A stretch of 64,000 nt of DNA from Cystobacterineae bacterium (GTDB taxonomy: Bacteria > Myxococcota > Myxococcia > Myxococcales > Myxococcaceae): contig WQYA01000006.1 in the NCBI GenBank assembly GCA_009781495.1, forward strand, positions 1-64,000, given 5' to 3'. This document shows, in pieces, positions 1 through 7,685 of this stretch. How positions within the stretch are numbered: position 1 is the stretch's first letter; every line of letters begins with the position of its first letter. Below the pieces are notes generated by a model that made no database searches, was not told where the DNA came from, and was given only the letters and a program-made list of their open reading frames with translations. The position numbers were made by a program, and so were the translations under genes.

Positions 1-186
1 CGAGGGGGTCGCGAGTGCTGCAGGAGCCCCGCAGGGCCCCGGAGGGTGTTTTTTTGGTTACTTTTTTGTCACACAAAAAAGTGACTCGCCGGTAGGCGAA
101 ACCTACTGCCGCCGCGCAGCGGAGACGGCCGGGCCGCAGGCCCAGCACCAATAACCCCGCCCGGGAGGGCAAAACAAAAAACCCCT
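1..186. repeat. Intergenic repeat-like region with 13-bp hairpin
   Basis: No gene is visible here. A near-perfect inverted repeat pairs 57-69 (GTTACTTTTTTGT) with 73-85 (ACAAAAAAGTGAC) around a 3-base loop, followed by GC-rich sequence with smaller palindromes (for example around 125-145 and 158-170). From memory the GTTACTTTT.../...AAAAGTGAC design followed by a CGCC-rich tail is a widespread dispersed intergenic repeat type in proteobacteria. It lies just past the stop of the minus-strand SDR gene and may also act in transcript 3' end formation. No second copy was seen in this window. Confidence 0.45.
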
Positions 187-1215
187 TTAGTCCCCACGCA
201 ATTTTTCTAGCCTTCCTTTGGTGCCGGCCACATGCCCTGGCGGCATACGCTGCAAAATGAAGGCAATGGTGTCTTGCAAAGTCTCATATATGTCGTGAGG
301 ACGGTAGTCGAGCAACTGCTGGGCCTTCGTGCTTTCCAACCAAAACCAGTGCTCCCCTATGTCCACTTCCTGCGCATCTAAATCCGGCTCCCTCCCCTTC
401 CAGTCCGCCCACTTGCCCAACATTTTCGCCCCCAAAATGTTCAACGTCTTGGGCAAACGCAGCAGGGGCATGGACACCCCGGAAAGTCTGGAAACACGCT
501 CGAAAAATTCCCTCATGCTGAAGTTCAACCCCACCAAATGCCGCCCATATAACTCTCCCTTCCTCAAGGCGTTGAAGGCAACTTGGGCCACATCCCTTAC
601 GTCCGCGACGGAAATGCCGCCGTTGGGCAAAGCCGGAATGTCCCCCTGCAAAAACTTCGCAACCGTCCACGTGGAGGAAAGCCGCTCGTCCCCCGGCCCC
701 ATCAGCAAACTGGGGTTGAGCACCACCAGAGGAATTTCATATTTCGGGCACAACTCAAGCGCCAATTTCTCTTCAAAAATTTTGGACAAATAATAGGGCC
801 ACCGCCCAACCACATCCAGAGGGTAGGGCGCCTCCTCATTCAACACGCACTCCGTCTTGGAAACCGCAATGGTCCCCGAAGTCGACATTAAAATGAAACG
901 CGGCTTTTTCTTCAGCTTGGAAATGTCGTGCAGCAAGTCGCGCGTGCAGTCGACGTGGAGTTCATACATCTGCCGCGCATCCTTGTCGCGAAAACTGACG
1001 CGCCCAGCCAGGTGGTAAATGGCATCCACACCTTCAAGCGCAGCGCGCACCAACTCCCGGTTCTTCAAATCCCCTTGCCTAAACTCCACCCCCTCGGGCA
1101 AAGCCTGGGAAGGAATACTCCTGCCTATGAGACGTATTTTGTGCCCATCCGCCAGCAATAACGGCAACAAATGCGCCCCTAAAAAACCGGTGCCTCCTGT
1201 AACCAGAATGTTCAT
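187..1215 (-). CDS. NAD-dependent epimerase/dehydratase (SDR family)
   Basis: Extended SDR of 342 residues. The N-terminal dinucleotide-binding motif TGGTGFLGAH is at residues 6-15, and the catalytic Tyr-x-x-x-Lys is at Y141-K145 (YYLSK). The substrate cannot be read from the sequence. Its ATG overlaps the stop of the upstream four-domain lipid enzyme by 4 bases (ATGA), so the two are almost certainly co-translated and probably act in one pathway. I infer reduction or epimerisation of a lipid or lipid-linked intermediate; a nucleotide-sugar epimerase is the alternative. It is the last gene of the minus-strand run. Confidence 0.85.
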   Translation of the reverse strand: MNILVTGGTGFLGAHLLPLLLADGHKIRLIGRSIPSQALPEGVEFRQGDLKNRELVRAALEGVDAIYHLAGRVSFRDKDARQMYELHVDCTRDLLHDISKLKKKPRFILMSTSGTIAVSKTECVLNEEAPYPLDVVGRWPYYLSKIFEEKLALELCPKYEIPLVVLNPSLLMGPGDERLSSTWTVAKFLQGDIPALPNGGISVADVRDVAQVAFNALRKGELYGRHLVGLNFSMREFFERVSRLSGVSMPLLRLPKTLNILGAKMLGKWADWKGREPDLDAQEVDIGEHWFWLESTKAQQLLDYRPHDIYETLQDTIAFILQRMPPGHVAGTKGRLEKLRGD

Positions 1216-4200
1216 CCCAGTGTCTCCGTCTGTTTCTCATCCAAATTCTCTAAGTCCAAAACCTTCCCCTTCGCTAACTGGCGTACCGCCTCCTCCGCAA
1301 TACGCGCAATCCAACGGTAGGCCTCGGAGCGCACCATGTTGGCAACATGCGCAGACATGGTTTGTATGCGCAAGGCAGGCCCAATGCGCACTTCCAACTC
1401 TTTGCTTTTGGGCAAAAGACTGCCCTTGGGCAAGGCGTTGAAGGAGCCGCGTATATATATGGGCAATACGTCGACGTTGGCCATGAGAGACAAATAGCCT
1501 ACCGTCGGCTTAAATTCGAGAATCTCCCCCGTCTTGGAGCGCGTCCCCTCAGGGAAAATAAGCAGGTTGTAGCCCTGCGTCAGAGACTCTGCCGCATAGC
1601 GCAGGGACTCGCGCAAGGCCCCTTGGCGCTCCATCGGAATGAGGTTTGTAAAATTTTCAAAATAAAACCTCTTCACGCTGCGGTTGAAAAAATAGTCGCG
1701 CGCCGCCAACGTCACCAAGTGCCCACCATGCTCCCCCAATGCCAACTTCACCAGGCCCATGTCCAAATGGCTGCTGTGGTTGGCAACCACCAAAAAATTT
1801 CTGTTTTGGGGAATAAAAGGCTTGCCTTCAACACGAATGTTAAACATGCGCTCATAAAGCGCCTGCTGGCCCAAAGCCAAAAACTTCCGCCCCGCTTTGG
1901 AAACCACTTCGGGAATTTGAAAGTCGTTAATGCTGGTTTCTTCCTCTCGTTTGGGCGCAGGCGGTTTGGGAGGCGCTTCTTTCTTGCGCCCGGACTGCAG
2001 GGCACGCCCTAAGTCGTCGACGGTTTGAATTTTCGTTAAGTCTAAACCTTGGCTTACCCAACCTGTTTGCTCTAATGCTACGGTTAACTCACTTAACATT
2101 AATGAGTCCATCCCCAAATCATCTACCAGCTTGGAAGAAAGCTGTATTTCTTGGGCAGACTTTTGCGAAGTCTGCGCAATCAGTTGCACCAAACTCTCCA
2201 TGTGCTCATCCAACACCTCCTTCTTGCCTCGACGCCCCCTCAACAAAGTCTGGTTTCGCGCTTCAAGGCGTTTCACAATCTCCAACACCTCCTTGCGCTT
2301 CACTTTGCGCGTGGACGTCCTCGGCAAAACACCTTCCCAAAAATAGAGCGCCTTCACACGGCGGTAGAGAGGCAGGGAGCCTGAAATTTTTCTAAAATGC
2401 TCCTCCAATTCGCGTATGGCCTCCGCACGCCCCTTCTCGGAAACATCCGGCACGCATAGGCAGGCCACCTTCTCCCCTCCCTCCTCTGAAGGAAAGCCCA
2501 CAATGGAAAGCTCCTTTATAAAGTCGTGCTTCTCATAAAGCACCTCCAACTCGTCCGGGTAGACATTCTTTCCGTTGGCGTCAATAATGACGTCCTTCTT
2601 CCGGCCTACCAAAAAGAGACGGCCGTCGGTGTCCAAATAGCCTAAGTCCCCTGTGTAAAGCCAACCGGCTTTTAGCACCGCGTCGGTTGCCTCCCTGTCC
2701 TCAAAATAACCCGCCATAATGTTGGGGCCCTTGGCCAAAACCTCCCCTACCCCGTCGTTGTCCGGGTTTAAAATTTTCAGAGAAATGCCCGGCAATACGC
2801 GCCCGACGGAGCCTGGCACCAACTTGTTGTCCGCCTTAAAAATCGTCAACACCGGCGAGGACTCTGTCAGGCCATAGCCTTCGGACATTGAAAAACCAAA
2901 ACCGTGAAACTTCTCATGCACATCCTTGGGCAAACTGGAGCCGCCGGAAACCAAATAGCGCATGCGCCCACCCAGCTTCTGGTGTATGGGCCAAAACAAA
3001 AGCTTTCCTAAGTTAATGTCGCGGTAGTCGCGAAGCTGCCGGTTAAACTCCAAAAGCACATCCATCACCTCCTCCACCACCGCAGGCTTCTGCGCAAGCT
3101 CCTGCACTATTTTCCTGTCAAACAATTGCCATACGGCGGGGACGCCTACCATGGCCGTCACCCGTTTGCTGTCCAGCGCTTCGGAAATTTTGTCGCTGGT
3201 TAATTCGTCCAAATAATTCACCTCTGCACCACTCACAAAGGGCACCAAAAGGCCCGCGGAAAATTCAAAGCTGTGGTGCAGCGGCAAAACAGACAACAAC
3301 CCCTCCCCCGCCCTTAACTCAAAAATACCCGCCAGCTTGGCCGCAAGCCAGGTGAAATTCTCATGCGTCAACATGACGCCCTTGGGCATCCCCGTCGTGC
3401 CTGAAGTAAACAACAACGAGGCCACGTCGCTTCCACTCAGCTTGGGCCTTTGCACGGCCACATCGGCGCCTTCCATGCCTTCGGCCAGGCTGATGCAGCG
3501 CACATTTATTTTCGTCAAGGCTTTGAGGAGGGTTGGAAGTCGCTCAAACACTTCTTCGGAAAACAAACAAGCGCCGGCCTTGGAGCGCTCTGCAATGTTG
3601 AGAATTTCCTTCAAGGAAAAGTCCGCATCCAAAGGTACGGCCGTTGCCCCGGCCAGGAGAATTCCAAAATAGGAAATGGCCCACTCCGGTCGGTTCTCTG
3701 AAAGCAACAATACCTGCGTCTTGGGTGAAATTCCCTCGGAGGCCAGGCGAGAGGCCACACGCCCTGCATAGTGGCGTACTTCTCCAAAAGTAAACCGCGT
3801 CTGCTCCCCCTCCTTGCCCAAATAACGAAAAGCCACACGGTGGTGAAAAGCAAAAGCCGAAGCATCCAAAAGCTCCAACAAGTCGCGGTAGGGAGGCATC
3901 GCCCTGCGTTTTTTCCGCTCCTCCTCCAGGTTGGGGAATACCCATTTCTCCAGGCCCGGGAGGTGGGTTTCAAGGAAATATTTGCGCCAATTCAGCTTCT
4001 CAGGACTCCAAAAAACCTTGTTCCTGTCTTGGAGGCTCAGCGAAGCAAACAACTCCCGCGTGTTGTCGCAGCGGAACAAATAGCGGTGTTGCCAAATGAA
4101 GGGCAGAAAAATGTCGACAATGTTCTGCACCGCTTCGGCTTGGTCCCCTATGTCCTCAAGCCCACTTTGCGCCCTCTCTATCCAGGACAATACCTTCGGC

Positions 4201-5594
4201 ATCCCCCAATTCGGCTTCACCTCTTCCAACCAGGTTTTGGCTTTCTCACTCGCTTGTATGAAAAAAGGCGCGGAGCTTAGGTTGAAGGACTGGAGGCCTA
4301 CCGTCCGAGGCTCTATGCGCGCTTTCAAACGGTTCATCCACTCATTGCCGGACTTACGCTCGCGAAAATGTTTGCGCCGGTAGAGGCCTACCAACTCGAC
4401 GGCGCGTGAAGCGAAACAAGGGCTGGAATCCCCGGAGGCCACATGGAAAATACGCCGGGCCGGTGTGGCAATGGCTTGGGCTGTGGCCGCAACCACTGCG
4501 CTGGCTACCAAGTCTACGGGAATCATATCCAAAATGGTTTGTGTTCCCGCGGGGACGCTGCGGTGGCCTTTCAACAACACAAAACACAGGGGCGCAGAAG
4601 TGGTGAAGCCTTCGTTCCACCCGGGGAAAGGAAAACGCAAAGCGCTTTCCACAATGGAAGGACGCAAAATCGCAAAATGCAAGTCGGAAGCCTGGGCTAT
4701 AACTTGTTCCCCCAGGGACTTGGTATAGGTATAGGTGTTGGGCCACCCCCAAAACTTCGCCCGCTCCATCCCTACTTCTGTTAGCTGGAGAGAAACCCAA
4801 AGCCGACGCTCGCGGTTAATGGCCATGCGCAGCGTGCGCTCGTCATGAAAGTCCTTGCCCTCTTTCTCCAAGCGCTTTTGGGCGCGCTCCTGAAATTGGG
4901 TGCTCAACGCCTTGTCTTCCGCCGTCTCCCGCACGCGCGCAATGGCCTTGGCGCAATCCTTCAACTCCTGCTCCAAAGAAAACTCCGCCTCCTTGAGTTC
5001 CTCCTTCTTGGGGAAATAGCCCACAATGGGCTCATCCTCAAAAACCAGGCCGGAGCGCTCCCCTGCGACAAATGCCGTGGAAACATGTATCAGCGGTATT
5101 TTTAAATGCTGACAAAAGGCGACGGCATTCTGTACACCCTTAACGTTAGCGTCTAAACCTACTTGTAGGGAGGGGTTAAAACTTACCAGGCCGGCACAGT
5201 TGATGAATGCCGATAACTCCCCCTGTAACCCCTCCGCTTGCGCCTCCCCCATACCCAGCCAGGCGTCTGTAATGTCCCCCTCTATTACCTCACACTTCTT
5301 CTCAATCAATTGCAGCGCCCCCCCCTCGCCATATTTCTCGCGCAGGGGGCTGAAGGGCTCGCTGGGCACCACACGCTCTATAAACCGACGCCGCGCATCG
5401 TTCAGCGAGCCTTTGCGCACCAACACATAAACCTTGTTCAGCTGCTCCCCATATTTGTCCAACAACAGGGACAAAACCACTTTGCCTAAAAAGCCCGTCA
5501 CCCCCGTCAGCAACAAATTCTTGGACGCAAATACTTGGCCCATGTGGAGTTGGGGCAAGGGGGGCTTGGGTGAAGAAACTTCGGCTGCTTCCAT
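1212..5594 (-). CDS. Four-domain lipid enzyme: acyl reductase - AMP ligase - ACP - acyltransferase (ElbD-like)
   Basis: A 1460-residue multienzyme. Domain order: (1) NAD(P)-binding thioester/fatty-acyl reductase, TGVTGFLGK near 30 and YTKS near 290; (2) acyl-CoA/AMP ligase, FTSGTTGMPKG near 730; (3) acyl carrier protein with phosphopantetheine serine in DLGMDSLML near 1161; (4) PlsC-type acyltransferase with NHSSHLD near 1273 and FPEGTRSK near 1350. All signatures look intact. The set suggests activation of a fatty acid, loading on the ACP, reduction to an alcohol or aldehyde, and transfer to a glycerol-type acceptor. This matches, from memory, ElbD of Myxococcus xanthus ether-lipid synthesis. 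The start was set at the ATG preceded by AAGGAG with 9-base spacing; an in-frame TTG at 5621 is less likely. It follows ftsY. Confidence 0.85.
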   Translation of the reverse strand: MEAAEVSSPKPPLPQLHMGQVFASKNLLLTGVTGFLGKVVLSLLLDKYGEQLNKVYVLVRKGSLNDARRRFIERVVPSEPFSPLREKYGEGGALQLIEKKCEVIEGDITDAWLGMGEAQAEGLQGELSAFINCAGLVSFNPSLQVGLDANVKGVQNAVAFCQHLKIPLIHVSTAFVAGERSGLVFEDEPIVGYFPKKEELKEAEFSLEQELKDCAKAIARVRETAEDKALSTQFQERAQKRLEKEGKDFHDERTLRMAINRERRLWVSLQLTEVGMERAKFWGWPNTYTYTKSLGEQVIAQASDLHFAILRPSIVESALRFPFPGWNEGFTTSAPLCFVLLKGHRSVPAGTQTILDMIPVDLVASAVVAATAQAIATPARRIFHVASGDSSPCFASRAVELVGLYRRKHFRERKSGNEWMNRLKARIEPRTVGLQSFNLSSAPFFIQASEKAKTWLEEVKPNWGMPKVLSWIERAQSGLEDIGDQAEAVQNIVDIFLPFIWQHRYLFRCDNTRELFASLSLQDRNKVFWSPEKLNWRKYFLETHLPGLEKWVFPNLEEERKKRRAMPPYRDLLELLDASAFAFHHRVAFRYLGKEGEQTRFTFGEVRHYAGRVASRLASEGISPKTQVLLLSENRPEWAISYFGILLAGATAVPLDADFSLKEILNIAERSKAGACLFSEEVFERLPTLLKALTKINVRCISLAEGMEGADVAVQRPKLSGSDVASLLFTSGTTGMPKGVMLTHENFTWLAAKLAGIFELRAGEGLLSVLPLHHSFEFSAGLLVPFVSGAEVNYLDELTSDKISEALDSKRVTAMVGVPAVWQLFDRKIVQELAQKPAVVEEVMDVLLEFNRQLRDYRDINLGKLLFWPIHQKLGGRMRYLVSGGSSLPKDVHEKFHGFGFSMSEGYGLTESSPVLTIFKADNKLVPGSVGRVLPGISLKILNPDNDGVGEVLAKGPNIMAGYFEDREATDAVLKAGWLYTGDLGYLDTDGRLFLVGRKKDVIIDANGKNVYPDELEVLYEKHDFIKELSIVGFPSEEGGEKVACLCVPDVSEKGRAEAIRELEEHFRKISGSLPLYRRVKALYFWEGVLPRTSTRKVKRKEVLEIVKRLEARNQTLLRGRRGKKEVLDEHMESLVQLIAQTSQKSAQEIQLSSKLVDDLGMDSLMLSELTVALEQTGWVSQGLDLTKIQTVDDLGRALQSGRKKEAPPKPPAPKREEETSINDFQIPEVVSKAGRKFLALGQQALYERMFNIRVEGKPFIPQNRNFLVVANHSSHLDMGLVKLALGEHGGHLVTLAARDYFFNRSVKRFYFENFTNLIPMERQGALRESLRYAAESLTQGYNLLIFPEGTRSKTGEILEFKPTVGYLSLMANVDVLPIYIRGSFNALPKGSLLPKSKELEVRIGPALRIQTMSAHVANMVRSEAYRWIARIAEEAVRQLAKGKVLDLENLDEKQTETLG

Positions 5595-5623
5595 CTGCAA
5601 AAACTCCTTCTCGCCGGGCAAAC

Positions 5624-7051
5624 TTAGGGCTCCTCAAACAAAGCTTCCACAAATTCTGCGGGCGAAAACGGCCTCAAGTCCTGGGCCCTCTCCCCTATGC
5701 CTATAAAACCTACCGGTAATTTTAACTCGTCACAAATGCCGATAACCACCCCACCCTTCGCCGTCCCGTCCAATTTCGTCAGCACTATCTGCGTTACGGC
5801 TACCGCTTCGGAAAATTGCTTCGCCTGGGCAATGGCATTTTGCCCCATCGTCGCATCCAATACCAACAATACCTGGTGGGGGGCCCCGGCTTGGGCTTTG
5901 CCCAATACCCGGTGAATTTTGCGCAACTCCTCCATCAACGGCTGCTTCGTATGCAAACGCCCCGCCGTGTCTACCACCACCAGCTGCGCGGCCTCCTCCC
6001 TCGCCTTCTTCACCCCCTCAAAGGCTACCGAGGCGGGGTCCCCCTCCTCCTTGCCTTGTACCAAGAGGGCCCCCGTACGCCCAGCCCAAACCTCCAACTG
6101 CTCCGTCGCCGCCGCACGGAAAGTGTCTGCGGCCGCTAATACCACCTTCCTCCCCTGCGCCTTGGCCTGCGCCGCCAGCTTGCCTATGCTCGTCGTCTTT
6201 CCGGAGCCGTTGACGCCTACCACCATCCATACCTCGGGGCCCTCCAGGGGGGGGGCAGAGGGGGCAGGGGGGAGGTTTAATATCGCCGCAATCTCCGCCT
6301 TCAACAAATGCCGTATGGCCTCCAAATCCGCCAACTCCTTCTTCTTCGCCTTGGCCTCTATGCCGGCCAAGAGGCGCGAAGCCGTATGCACCCCTATGTC
6401 TGCTGAAAATAAAAGCTCCTCTAACTCTCCCAAAAGGGCGGCGTCTATGCTGCGCGGCGTACCCCCAAACAGCCCCCCTAGCCTGGCTAAAAACCCCTCC
6501 TTGCGGGTTTTCATAAGGCCCTCCGACAACGTCTTCCCCGCCTCCCTGGCTGCCTTCTCCCTCTCCTCCTCCTCTTGCCTCTGCTTGGCCAAGCGCGCCT
6601 CCTCCTCCCGCCGCAAAGCCTCCTCCGCCTCTTGCCGTTGCTTCTCCGCCTTGGCCTGGGCCTCGGCCTCCTTCTTCTGGCGGTAGGCCAAACGCTTGGC
6701 CTCCTCCTCCTGCTCCTTCAGGGCCCGCGCTTGGGCCTCAAAAGCTTCGCGGGCCTCTTTTTCCTTCTGCGCCTTGGCCTGGGCCTCCAGTTGCTGGCGC
6801 TCGGCCCGGAGAAGCTCCGCCTGGCTGGGCGCTTCGTCGGCTGCGCGTTTTTCCTTTTGCGGCAAGGTGGGGGGGGCTATGCGCTGGGCCACCGTCGCGG
6901 AGCGCTCTTCGAGGGCAAGCTGTTGGCGAAGCCGGGTACGCCGCCGCTTCCAGAGAAAGGCAAGCAGCAACAACAGCAACAGCCCTACCCCGGCGGCCAC
7001 CCCTGCCCACCCCAACCCTAAGGCCTGTAAAGCGTCCGAAAATGTTTCCAT
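5624..7051 (-). CDS. ftsY: Signal recognition particle receptor FtsY
   Basis: SRP receptor GTPase that docks ribosome-SRP complexes at the inner membrane. 475 residues: a predicted N-terminal membrane segment (about 13-33), a long Glu/Lys/Ala-rich charged region (about 40-180), then the NG domain. Visible GTPase motifs are GVNGSGKTTS near 279, DTAGR near 360 and TKLDG near 425. The anchored N-terminus plus acidic A domain is typical of membrane-tethered FtsY. The coding sequence contains runs of eight or more C/G near 6247-6275, in the linker before the GTPase. No good ribosome-binding site is visible. The next gene starts about 30 bases beyond the stop. Confidence 0.95.
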   Translation of the reverse strand: METFSDALQALGLGWAGVAAGVGLLLLLLLAFLWKRRRTRLRQQLALEERSATVAQRIAPPTLPQKEKRAADEAPSQAELLRAERQQLEAQAKAQKEKEAREAFEAQARALKEQEEEAKRLAYRQKKEAEAQAKAEKQRQEAEEALRREEEARLAKQRQEEEEREKAAREAGKTLSEGLMKTRKEGFLARLGGLFGGTPRSIDAALLGELEELLFSADIGVHTASRLLAGIEAKAKKKELADLEAIRHLLKAEIAAILNLPPAPSAPPLEGPEVWMVVGVNGSGKTTSIGKLAAQAKAQGRKVVLAAADTFRAAATEQLEVWAGRTGALLVQGKEEGDPASVAFEGVKKAREEAAQLVVVDTAGRLHTKQPLMEELRKIHRVLGKAQAGAPHQVLLVLDATMGQNAIAQAKQFSEAVAVTQIVLTKLDGTAKGGVVIGICDELKLPVGFIGIGERAQDLRPFSPAEFVEALFEEP

Positions 7052-7096
7052 AGCTAGGGGGCATACCCAAAAGAAGGGGGTTTGGGAATTTTTGCT

Positions 7097-7639
7097 TTAT
7101 AGGGGGAGTGTCAAAAACTTCTGCGCCAGCTTATAAAAGAAAATAACCACCACAAGCCCCACCCCTAAAAATACCCAGGCCATGGGGCCTGTCAGAAAAA
7201 ACCTCGCCGGTTTGCGCGCGTCTGCCCGAGGCGTGGGCCACGCCGAGGGGGGGGTGTGCGCAAAAACCGCCTCCACATGGCCGTCGGCATAGTCCCTCAG
7301 GCGCGCATATTGCGCCAAAAACGAGGCCTCGTCCTTTTCCGTCACCTTTTTCAACTGCTGCGCGTCTATCAACTCCAGGTTTTGGCTTTGCGCAAAACCC
7401 AGCAACACCTCAAAGGCCTTGAGGGCTTTTTCCGTATCTCCGCCCAGGGACAAGCCCAGGGCATGGAAACAACGCTCGCCTTCCTTCACGCGGCGTATCC
7501 AACAATCCATGGAGGGCGCCAAAGGCCAAAGCCAGTGGCCGTCTGTTTGGGGAAGGGCGCCTTGGGCGCAAAGCTGTGCCTCTGTTTCTTCAAGGCCATA
7601 GGCGCCGTCTTGTTTCTGCAGAAAAAATTCATAACGCAT
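7097..7639 (-). CDS. Hypothetical protein with C-terminal membrane anchor
   Basis: 180 residues, family not recognised. Most of the protein is soluble; a single hydrophobic segment sits at about 150-172 (LTGPMAWVFLGVGLVVVIFF), followed by a short KLAQK tail, so it looks like a tail-anchored membrane protein with its bulk in the cytoplasm. It lies between the PBP1A gene (46 bases upstream) and ftsY (45 bases downstream) on the same strand and is probably co-transcribed. No nucleotide-binding or metal-binding motif is evident. The ribosome-binding site is weak. Confidence 0.7.
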   Translation of the reverse strand: MRYEFFLQKQDGAYGLEETEAQLCAQGALPQTDGHWLWPLAPSMDCWIRRVKEGERCFHALGLSLGGDTEKALKAFEVLLGFAQSQNLELIDAQQLKKVTEKDEASFLAQYARLRDYADGHVEAVFAHTPPSAWPTPRADARKPARFFLTGPMAWVFLGVGLVVVIFFYKLAQKFLTLPL

Positions 7640-7685
7640 AGGCGTAGCGGACCCTAACCCCTGGGGGGCCCCCTTGGAATCAACC

